From Myxococcales bacterium (lineage in GTDB: Bacteria; Myxococcota_C; UBA6777), in NCBI GenBank assembly GCA_027005175.1, contig JALTMC010000220.1, positions 1-6,458 on the forward strand: a stretch of DNA of 6,458 nucleotides, given 5' to 3'. The notes under the pieces are model-generated. The model did not search any database. It had not been told where the DNA came from and saw nothing but the letters and a program-made list of their open reading frames with translations. Numbering within the stretch: the first letter of the stretch is position 1; the number at the start of each line of letters is the position of its first letter. Positions 1 through 5,473 of this stretch are shown here, piece by piece. A program made the position numbers and the translations under genes.

Positions 1-1271
1 TTGCCATCGATATTGGTGGCGCATGTCATCCCAGAGGGGCATGGTTGTCCCGATTCACAGGGGCGAATGCATGACAGAGTATATCCAATTCGCGCGCAGA
101 GAAGACCTCTCCCACAATCCGTGGTTTTCAACGATGTTCCCGGTCCACACCTTTGGCCTTCTCGTGTTCGAGTGCAGCGATTGTTCTTGCACTCGTGCAG
201 AAGGCTGCACGGATCTGTAGGACAATGACGTGGGATGCATCGACCGGAGGGAGCACATTTGTGAGTGGCAGGGCATTGCCACTGCATGGGGCATAACAAG
301 AGGCGGCACTGACCACGGTTGCATACATGGTAGCCTTCTTGTTGGCCTGGGCAGGAGCGTCCCAGTCCGCAGGGGAGCGGTGGAGGCATGCATAACTTGA
401 TGTTGGTGGCTTGTGCATCATGAACGAGACAGGATTCTTGCGGGCTGCATGCGGCGTCGTTGTTGCAAAGTCGGCGACAGGTCTCGGAGCTTCCGGTAAA
501 GGCACACCTCAGATGGCGTTTGCATGGCTTGCCTCTGCTACAATCTGCTCCCTCCCCTCCACCTTCTCCTGCCGCAAAACACAGACCATTTTCCGTGGGG
601 AAGCCTTTCGGGCGAATACATACGGTTCCTTTCGGGCATTGGCGACTGGAGCCAAAAGGCTGGCATGGCTTGCGACAGATCTTTGTCTTGTTTTCTTGAA
701 AACAGATAAGCTGTAACTTGCAGGGGCTGCTACTGCAATCTCCATTCAACTCAACCCCTTTGTCTGGGCCACAGTCGTTGCTTTGGATGTTACAGACAGG
801 GTTCTTTGGATCAAGACAGTCTGTGTTCGTCGTGCATTTTTTCTTCTCGCATTGGTGGGTTGCGGTGTTGCATGAGGATCGCTCTGGGTCTTGGCAATCG
901 GTGTCTTTGCGGCAACCACCGTTGATGCATCGACCAGAGGTTGTATCGCATTTCCAGAGAGTGGGATCGATGATACAGTCTTCTTGCTTGGTACAGGGAG
1001 CTTTGCTGGGCTTGTAGCATGTACCTGCGACACACTTCCAGCCACAACGACAGTCTGTGTTGTTGGTGCACCGGATGGTCTGGCAAATCCCTTGGAGACA
1101 GGACTCATCACAATTGCAGTTGGAAGAGAGACGACAATCGACGTACCCGTCGATTGCTCCAGCGTCGTTGCTGGAGTTTTTATTCTTCTCTTGGGGATTC
1201 TTGCTCGAACAGGCGAAGGTTAGAGTTGTGCTCAACAAAAAAAATACACAAAAAAACAGACGAAGCATCAT
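1..1271 (-). CDS. Cysteine-rich secreted lipoprotein, partial (C-terminus off the left edge)
   Basis: An uninterrupted minus-strand frame of 423 codons runs from the ATG at 1271 to the window edge. Residues 1-20 form a signal peptide (MMLRLFFCVFFLLS, then TTLTFA) ending at Cys21. The box TFAC is imperfect because of Phe at -2, but the CSS that follows and a Lys/Asn/Ser-rich linker (about 24-42) fit a lipoprotein anchored at Cys21. With Ser at +2, outer-membrane sorting is likely (inference). The mature part has about 59 cysteines in 423 residues. Residues 46-170 hold repeats of the form C-x(3-5)-DC-x(6-8)-C with DC at 73-74, 98-99, 125-126 and 151-152. Residues 178-220, 243-283 and 374-419 hold a second repeat type, G-x-x-C..PC...L.C.......C...C......C.....C. 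Such proteins are common in myxobacteria-like genomes; their function is mostly unknown, probably surface binding or structure stabilised by disulfides. A weak AGG (1276-1278) is better spaced for the second ATG at 1268 (7 nt) than for 1271 (4 nt). I do not recognise a named family. Confidence 0.85.
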   Translation of the reverse strand, partial: MMLRLFFCVFFLLSTTLTFACSSKNPQEKNKNSSNDAGAIDGYVDCRLSSNCNCDESCLQGICQTIRCTNNTDCRCGWKCVAGTCYKPSKAPCTKQEDCIIDPTLWKCDTTSGRCINGGCRKDTDCQDPERSSCNTATHQCEKKKCTTNTDCLDPKNPVCNIQSNDCGPDKGVELNGDCSSSPCKLQLICFQENKTKICRKPCQPFGSSRQCPKGTVCIRPKGFPTENGLCFAAGEGGGEGADCSRGKPCKRHLRCAFTGSSETCRRLCNNDAACSPQESCLVHDAQATNIKLCMPPPLPCGLGRSCPGQQEGYHVCNRGQCRLLLCPMQWQCPATHKCAPSGRCIPRHCPTDPCSLLHECKNNRCTRTREGQRCGPGTSLKTTDCGRGLLCARIGYTLSCIRPCESGQPCPSGMTCATNIDG

Positions 1272-1283
1272 ACAACCTATTGT

Positions 1284-1301
1284 TTCCAGAGCCATCTGGA
1301 A
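1284..1301 (-). promoter_or_regulatory. Perfect 7-bp hairpin in the lipoprotein leader
   Basis: TTCCAGA (1284-1290) and TCTGGAA (1295-1301) are perfect inverted arms around a 4-nt GCCA loop. The hairpin lies in the predicted 5' leader of the lipoprotein gene, 12 nt upstream of the first ATG and 5 nt from the weak AGG. It could affect translation initiation, protect the transcript end, or be a dimeric protein-binding site in DNA. No U-run follows, so it is not a terminator. Confidence 0.45.
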
Positions 1302-1341
1302 CCTTTATGAGAGCGTCTTGTAAAACGTGCTCTCTTCTCGC

Positions 1342-1370
1342 AATGTAGCAATACTGATTTGTCTTGACAA
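1342..1370 (-). promoter_or_regulatory. Sigma-70-like promoter of the cysteine-rich lipoprotein gene
   Basis: On the minus strand, TTGTCA (1365-1370, 5/6 match to the -35 consensus) is followed after exactly 17 nt by TACATT (1342-1347, 4/6 match to the -10). Transcription would start near 1335 and give a leader of about 64 nt before the ATG. The -35 lies in a short palindrome, TTGTC-TT-GACAA (1359-1370), so a TTGACA is also seen on the plus strand, but that copy has no matching -10. Prediction from consensus and spacing only. Confidence 0.5.
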
Positions 1371-1427
1371 GTTCTGCGTTTCAGGTGCCTTTGGGGCAAA
1401 GCTCTTGTTTTTTCCTAACCTTGTCCT

Positions 1428-1436
1428 TGTTATGAT
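1428..1436 (+). promoter_or_regulatory. Extended -10 promoter of the YkgJ-family gene
   Basis: TGTTATGAT matches the extended -10 form (TGn followed by TATGAT, 5/6). The nearest -35-like hexamer, TTGTTT (1405-1410), is 20 nt away, which is too far for a standard promoter, so the TG extension would have to carry recognition. Start of transcription would be near 1443, leaving a leader of about 26 nt that contains the GAGG ribosome-binding site at 1458-1461. Confidence 0.45.
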
Positions 1437-1468
1437 GTCTTTTTCGATGGTTTTGTTGAGGTTCTTTG

Positions 1469-2620
1469 ATGAGTGAGCAGATGGTTAAGTCTCTCCAGTG
1501 GGGCTCTCTGGTGTTGGCAGATAGTTTTCGTTATTTGATCGCACCACAGCTTCTTGCGATACCGATCCCAACGGTTCCTCGTGTTGCTTGTCAGGATTGT
1601 CGGCGAGTTAAAGAAGAAACCGCGAGCTTCGAGGTGCGTTGTTGTGATATCGTTCCGGTGTTGCCCAATTTCTTGGTGGGTGAGATCCTGAGTCTACAGA
1701 CTCATCCTGTTGTGACGGAGTGGATCACGGAGCGACGGGGTGATCCCTTTGCGATATGGGTACCTCCAAGAATCGCAGAAGAGCATCGGAACGCTCGACA
1801 AGATGGCCTCTTTGGTCTCCCATGTCCACTCCTCCTTTCAGGGGAGGGGCGATGTTCTATCTATGTGCAGCGCCCAGCGCTGTGTGTGAGCTATCATTGT
1901 TATTATCCCGATGTGTTGTGGCAAGAAGCTTGGGCCTGCTTGGCCTCAACCCTAGATTTGTTACAAGATGCAGCCTCTCGCTATCTGGTGACACTGTTCG
2001 GTCTTGACCTGCAAAAATTGGCCGTCCTTTGGGGGGAAGAGGCCGGCGAAATCTGGGAAGGGAAACAACAAAATATCGCAGCATATCAAAGCTGTTGGCA
2101 GCATTGGGAGGGGAGGGAAGCGGATTTATACCGAAAGTGCTATGAGATCGTACAAACCACCTCTCCCTCGTTGGGGTGGGAGGTTCGGGATCTTCAGCGT
2201 CAACAGCTATGGGATCGCTTGATCGCAAATGCTCAGCTGTCAGGCGAGCAGGAGTCTTTGTTGGAGCGGGAGTTTGTTCAGCGTCGTTCTTTGCAACCCA
2301 AGGCAAGCCATCCCCCGGATTGGTTTCGAGCGCGTCTACAAGAGGGAACGCTGACGGCAGAGCACAACCCGTTTACCATCCATCAGCAAGAATCGATACT
2401 GCTGTGGTACTTGCAAAAGCTACAAGAGAGCCCGATCCAACAATGGTGGCGAACGTTGTGGAGGCAGAAGGGAGAAGTCGAGGAGCTTCGTGGTCCTGGC
2501 GGACTATCGTCGCTGCAACAAGGAGTTAAGGGAGACGTAGAAAAAACCGAGTTGGAACATCAACAAGAAGGGCAGAGAGAGATAGGATTGTTTGTAGAAG
2601 ACAAAGATCACAACGGCTGA
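1469..2620 (+). CDS. YkgJ-family cysteine-cluster protein (CxxC...CC metal-binding) with a long C-terminal extension
   Basis: The N-terminal third carries the cysteine pattern of the YkgJ / CxxCxxxxCC family, thought to chelate zinc or iron: Cys41-x2-Cys44, Cys58-Cys59, then PCPLL at 118-122, GRCSIY at 127-132, RPALC at 135-139 and Cys144. The segment GRCSIYVQRPALC is the most diagnostic; the usual Arg after the RP..C cysteine is Val140. The CxxC to CC gap is longer than usual (13 residues). Residues about 150-383 are a predicted helical, cytoplasmic Trp/Gln/Glu-rich region with no motif I recognise; family members are usually shorter. No signal peptide or membrane segment is seen. The ATG at 1469 is preferred over the TTG at 1466 because GAGG (1458-1461) lies 7 nt upstream. 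The last 38 residues (from 346) are encoded in the 117-nt overlap with the convergent glycosyltransferase gene. The molecular role of this family is not well known; a metal-dependent or maturation function is inference. Confidence 0.85.
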   Translation: MSEQMVKSLQWGSLVLADSFRYLIAPQLLAIPIPTVPRVACQDCRRVKEETASFEVRCCDIVPVLPNFLVGEILSLQTHPVVTEWITERRGDPFAIWVPPRIAEEHRNARQDGLFGLPCPLLLSGEGRCSIYVQRPALCVSYHCYYPDVLWQEAWACLASTLDLLQDAASRYLVTLFGLDLQKLAVLWGEEAGEIWEGKQQNIAAYQSCWQHWEGREADLYRKCYEIVQTTSPSLGWEVRDLQRQQLWDRLIANAQLSGEQESLLEREFVQRRSLQPKASHPPDWFRARLQEGTLTAEHNPFTIHQQESILLWYLQKLQESPIQQWWRTLWRQKGEVEELRGPGGLSSLQQGVKGDVEKTELEHQQEGQREIGLFVEDKDHNG

Positions 2621-3958
2621 GATATAAAGAGCGATCAACAACTCAAAGTAGGGGAGCCATGTCTTGTGACCCTTGTAGAGTTTGGATTTCCAGTTGTCGA
2701 GTGTTGATTGAACATTGTATTTGGGCGTGCGGGTAAATTCTGTGCGGTAGCCTACGAGGGCTTCGAGCACAGCTTTACAGTTGTTCAGACTCATTCCGAT
2801 GCCGATGGTTAACGCCATGGGGACCAACGCGCTTCGGGCGAGCCAGGGTTCCCCAATCTCCTTTTGCGAACAGGCATAGAAGATCAGTAGAGAGACGGTT
2901 CCACCCACAAGAAAGGGGATATCGGCCAACAGCGTGTAGTGCCAGTTGTGTTGGATACGGATGACGACGGAGAGTGGCATCAACAGAGCCAAGATCACCA
3001 TAAGCAGATAGGAGAGGTTGCCTGTCAGATGAAAAATGGCCTCTGTTTTGACTCGAAAAGGAAGTTTACTTTTCAACAAGCGAGGGAGCAGTTTGCGGGC
3101 TGTTTCAATGGAGCCTTTCGCCCATCGGTGCTGTTGGGTACGAAAGGCGTTCATCTCAACGGGAAGCTCTGCGGGAGCTTCCACTTCATTGATATACTGA
3201 AACTTCCAGCCTGCGAGCTGGGCGCGGTACGATAGATCGAGATCTTCCGTGATCGTATCGTGCTGCCAGCCTCCTGCGTCAGTGATGCATTGACGTCGCC
3301 ATATTCCGGCGGTTCCATTGAAGTTGAAGAATCGACCACTGTGAAAGCGGGCTGCGTGTTCAATGGCAAAGTGCCCGTCGAGAAACAAAGCCTGGGCCTG
3401 GGTCAACAAGGAGTAGTCACGGTTGATATGAGACCATCGAACTTGCGCCATACCAATCTCAGGATCACTGAATGCATGCACCGTACCGCGGAGGAAGTGA
3501 GGGGGGGGGACGAAGTCAGCATCAAAGACAGCGAGCAGCTCTCCTTTCGCGACTTGGGTGCCGGCTTCCAATGCACCGGCCTTGTATCCCGTTCGATCCA
3601 CGCGGTGGATGTGGGAGATATCATAGCCTTTGGCCCGATACTCTTCCGCGAGTCGAGCACCCAAGGCTTGGGTGTCGTCTGTGGAGTCATCTAGGATCTG
3701 GACTTCAAATTTATCGAGCGGATAATCAAACTTACAGACCGCCTCTACCAACCGCTCAAGGACATACTTCTCATTGAACACAGGGAGTTGGACGGTAACA
3801 TGGGGCATCTCGTCATCGGTATAGATCTTTTTTGGCTTGAACGGACGTCTGTTGCGATAAAAGAGATAGGTCAAGGTGTAGCGGTGTGCACCGTACAACG
3901 TAAGTAAAAAGAGCACACTAAAATAGCCTATCAGTACATATTGTTCGATGGAAGACAT
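2504..3958 (-). CDS. Membrane family 2 glycosyltransferase, cellulose-synthase-like (CESA_CaSu_A2 type)
   Basis: The 484-residue protein would transfer a sugar from a nucleotide-sugar to a growing polysaccharide or a lipid acceptor at the inner membrane. A membrane helix at about 6-27 precedes a cytosolic GT-A domain with every catalytic signature: LDDSTDDT (89-96), DAD (146-148), FNGTAGIWRR (213-222), TED (237-239) with EDLDLSYR, and QQHRW (275-279, the QxxRW motif). Hydrophobic stretches at about 310-335, 342-362, 374-392, 436-456 and 460-477 are membrane helices. There is no PilZ domain, so this is not a full c-di-GMP-controlled BcsA. Length and motifs match the CESA_CaSu_A2 group related to plant CslA mannan synthases; the actual sugar cannot be read from sequence. 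The start has AGAGGA (3963-3968) 4 nt upstream. It is divergent from the lipid kinase gene and overlaps the YkgJ gene at the 3' end. A C9 run encodes part of VPPP at 150-153. Confidence 0.93.
   Translation of the reverse strand: MSSIEQYVLIGYFSVLFLLTLYGAHRYTLTYLFYRNRRPFKPKKIYTDDEMPHVTVQLPVFNEKYVLERLVEAVCKFDYPLDKFEVQILDDSTDDTQALGARLAEEYRAKGYDISHIHRVDRTGYKAGALEAGTQVAKGELLAVFDADFVPPPHFLRGTVHAFSDPEIGMAQVRWSHINRDYSLLTQAQALFLDGHFAIEHAARFHSGRFFNFNGTAGIWRRQCITDAGGWQHDTITEDLDLSYRAQLAGWKFQYINEVEAPAELPVEMNAFRTQQHRWAKGSIETARKLLPRLLKSKLPFRVKTEAIFHLTGNLSYLLMVILALLMPLSVVIRIQHNWHYTLLADIPFLVGGTVSLLIFYACSQKEIGEPWLARSALVPMALTIGIGMSLNNCKAVLEALVGYRTEFTRTPKYNVQSTLDNWKSKLYKGHKTWLPYFELLIALYISAVVIFVFYKQSYLSLPFLLMFQLGFFYVSLNSLLQRR
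3501..3509 (-). repeat. Homopolymeric C9 tract inside the glycosyltransferase coding sequence
   Basis: Nine consecutive G on the plus strand, read as C9 in the gene, cover the end of Val150 and the codons of Pro151-153, immediately after the DAD catalytic motif. The frame is intact at this length. A gain or loss of one base would shift the frame a third of the way into the enzyme. Tracts of this length are slippage-prone, and can be phase-variation switches or sites of sequencing error. Confidence 0.8.
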
Positions 3959-4007
3959 CGATTCCTCTGCTATACAATTAACGACTGCATTTCACGGTAC
4001 AAATCAT

Positions 4008-4040
4008 TGTGGTGATGGACGGATGGCAATCATCACCACA
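4008..4040. repeat. 10-bp perfect inverted repeat upstream of the glycosyltransferase gene
   Basis: TGTGGTGATG (4008-4017) and CATCACCACA (4031-4040) are exact inverted arms separated by 13 nt. The site lies 50-82 nt upstream of the glycosyltransferase start, on its promoter side, and no T-run follows on either strand. An operator for a dimeric regulator is the most likely reading; a structured leader is possible. Centre-to-centre spacing of the arms is 23 nt, about two helical turns. Confidence 0.55.
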
Positions 4041-4183
4041 CACAACGAAGGAAAGGCTCAGACTTTGGGCTGCACCTCTTTCATGGAGGCAACGGTTTGA
4101 ACCACAGTGAGTTTTGGCACAAATGCAAGTCTCTGCACATTGTTATAAGATGCTGAGATTATGATATTGTCGATGTAAGATTC

Positions 4184-4229
4184 CCAATGTGTCACCTCAA
4201 AGAGAGCCAATGTGTCACCTCGAAGGGAG
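4184..4229. repeat. Tandem pair of 23-bp direct repeats
   Basis: Two adjacent units, 4184-4206 and 4207-4229, share 21 of 23 bases, including an identical first 15 nt, CCAATGTGTCACCTC. The differences are at 4199/4222 and 4203/4226 (both A to G). The pair lies between the divergent glycosyltransferase and lipid kinase genes, upstream of the kinase. It could be a double operator or a remnant of a mobile-element end, because iterated short repeats occur at the ends of some insertion sequences. No transposase is present nearby. Confidence 0.7.
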
Positions 4230-4285
4230 CTTTAGGGTGGCAGATTGTAGCGATTTTTGATAAAGAATACAAGTTGCATTTTTGA

Positions 4286-5353
4286 ATGCCAACTTTGGAC
4301 GTCGAAAGCATAGGAAGAAAGCATAGGTTATGCAGAGTATTTTGTGGGGGTAATTTGAATCAGGATATACGTTTGGGTGTGATTGTTAATCCCAATGCTC
4401 GTCACTTTCTTCGTGGCAAAGGTGTACAGCGAATTACGGAGATGTTGGGGGCGCAGCGAGTTGTTCAAACCCAAAGCATCGGAGACTTACCCCACGCCTT
4501 GGAGTCTCTCTTTCACGAACAAGGCATCACTGTTCTGGGGATCTGTGGAGGGGATGGGACCATTCATCACACCATTAATGCGTTGGTTCACTTGTACCGA
4601 AGCAAGCTCTCGGCAGATGCATCAACCTTGCTCTTGCCACCTGTCTTGCTCTTGCGTGGAGGCACTCTCAATATTGTAGCCCGCGCCTCCAAAGTGGAGG
4701 GGCAAACCGTGCGTCTACTTCGACGATTCCTTCGGCGTTTTAAGCAGGCTAAGGTACGAGATCTTCCACTGACACAGGTCAACCTGCTCTCTGTTCGCGA
4801 TGAATCTCTTCGGGAAAGGTATGGCTTTGTCTTTGGCAGTGAGCTGACAGCTCGTTGTTTGGAACTATACGATGGGCACTTTGGAGCAGGCTATACAGGG
4901 CTGGTGAAGTTTCTTCACGCCTGTGTCAAAGCTTATCTTCTCAAAGATGATATCTGGGACATCTTTGAACCCCTCCTCACAAAAACAGCGGGCTCTTTGC
5001 TTGTGAGAGAGAACGACCTCCCATACCAGGCTGTGGTTGCATCCACTGTTGATATCAAATTACTGGCTGGCTTGGTGACTGGGATGAAGATCGATCGAAC
5101 CTCAACAGGCTGTCTTGGTGTTCGGGTCCTCGCCCCCCAATCTCCAGGACAGCTTTTGCGAAATTTACCCAATCTTATTTTGGGACGTGACGGCTCTGGT
5201 ATCGTCGATTTGGGAGACATTGATTCGTTTCGTATCGAACCCGCGATCTCTTACAGTTTTGATGGTGAAGTCTTTCCCCTTCTCCAGGAGGGAAGCTCTC
5301 TCGAAATCGACTCACCTCCATGGTCTCTTCCGGTTGTCGCTCCTTTTCCGTAG
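4286..5353 (+). CDS. Diacylglycerol kinase-fold lipid kinase (DAGK catalytic domain, YegS/DgkB-like)
   Basis: The protein should phosphorylate a lipid such as diacylglycerol, sphingoid base or a related alcohol with ATP at the inner membrane. Visible family landmarks, numbered from the ATG at 4286, are VIVNPNA (32-38), the nucleotide-binding loop GGDGT (88-92) followed by IHHTINAL, RGGTLNIVARA (124-134), which takes the place of the usual PxGTxND motif, and SFDGEVF (324-330) near the C-terminus. Length suits the family (about 300). The start is uncertain: ATG 4286 has no ribosome-binding site, and its first 22 or so residues look unlike the family and span a 13-bp repeat. TTG 4355 follows a G5 run (4346-4350), and TTG 4373 has AGGA 7 nt upstream (4362-4365), starting directly before the first beta strand. 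The stop is TAG at 5351-5353. The gene is divergent from the glycosyltransferase and convergent with the 191-aa membrane protein gene. Substrate cannot be assigned; a membrane glycolipid role is inference from context. Confidence 0.88.
   Translation: MPTLDVESIGRKHRLCRVFCGGNLNQDIRLGVIVNPNARHFLRGKGVQRITEMLGAQRVVQTQSIGDLPHALESLFHEQGITVLGICGGDGTIHHTINALVHLYRSKLSADASTLLLPPVLLLRGGTLNIVARASKVEGQTVRLLRRFLRRFKQAKVRDLPLTQVNLLSVRDESLRERYGFVFGSELTARCLELYDGHFGAGYTGLVKFLHACVKAYLLKDDIWDIFEPLLTKTAGSLLVRENDLPYQAVVASTVDIKLLAGLVTGMKIDRTSTGCLGVRVLAPQSPGQLLRNLPNLILGRDGSGIVDLGDIDSFRIEPAISYSFDGEVFPLLQEGSSLEIDSPPWSLPVVAPFP
4304..4329. repeat. Tandem 13-bp repeat near the lipid kinase start
   Basis: GAAAGCATAGG occurs at 4304-4314 and again at 4317-4327, period 13. 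A period that is not a multiple of three argues that this stretch is not under coding constraint, so the true kinase start may be downstream of it. Confidence 0.6.
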
Positions 5354-5366
5354 TCGTGGGAGGCCG

Positions 5367-5473
5367 TTTTGCTGTCTATCGAGTGTGGAGAACTTGCTGG
5401 GACAGTGTTGCTTGCGCTCTTGTACGTGTTGACTCTTATTTTGCTGACTATCGAGTGTGGAGAACTTGCTGGG
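5367..5473. repeat. 35-bp direct repeat, two copies 72 bp apart, spanning a gene end
   Basis: Copies at 5367-5401 and 5439-5473 agree at 34 of 35 positions (T5375 against A5447), separated by 37 nt of unrelated sequence. Each begins TTTTGCTG and contains CTATCGAGTGTGGAGAAC. The right copy encodes the last eight residues (PQQVLHTR) and the TAG stop of the 191-aa minus-strand gene, and the left copy carries the same codons and stop again downstream. Unit and gap lengths resemble a minimal CRISPR, but no internal dyad and no cas gene are visible, so a local duplication of the gene end is more likely. Confidence 0.85.

Larger units (their letters stand above)
3959..4285. other. Divergent intergenic region between the glycosyltransferase and lipid kinase genes
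   Basis: These 327 bp contain no gene of believable length on either strand. They hold the AGAGGA ribosome-binding site of the glycosyltransferase (3963-3968), the 10-bp inverted repeat at 4008-4040, and the 23-bp tandem repeat at 4184-4229. A TATGAT hexamer at 4160-4165 could be a -10 for the lipid kinase, but I see no -35 at proper spacing. The stretch at 4046-4180 shows nothing else I can name. Confidence 0.6.

Noticed and set aside
746-1111. Minus-strand frame of 121 codons at the left
   Set aside because: It is a shadow of the cysteine-rich lipoprotein, whose own frame stays open for 423 codons with a signal peptide and a regular cysteine pattern.
1364-1392. Plus-strand promoter at the perfect TTGACA (1364-1369)
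   Set aside because: No -10-like hexamer occurs 16-18 nt downstream; the hexamer is better explained as the back side of the minus-strand -35.
1857-2306. 149-codon minus-strand open frame inside the YkgJ-family gene
   Set aside because: Low-complexity Pro/Arg/Ser composition, no ribosome-binding site or motif; it is antisense to a gene with family motifs.
3260-3694. 144-codon plus-strand open frame inside the glycosyltransferase gene
   Set aside because: It lies opposite the catalytic core with all GT2 motifs on the other strand and has no recognisable protein features.
5367-5473. Minimal CRISPR array (35-bp repeats, 37-bp spacer)
   Set aside because: Only two units, no dyad within the repeat, one unit is coding sequence of a plausible gene including its stop, and no cas gene or leader is visible.
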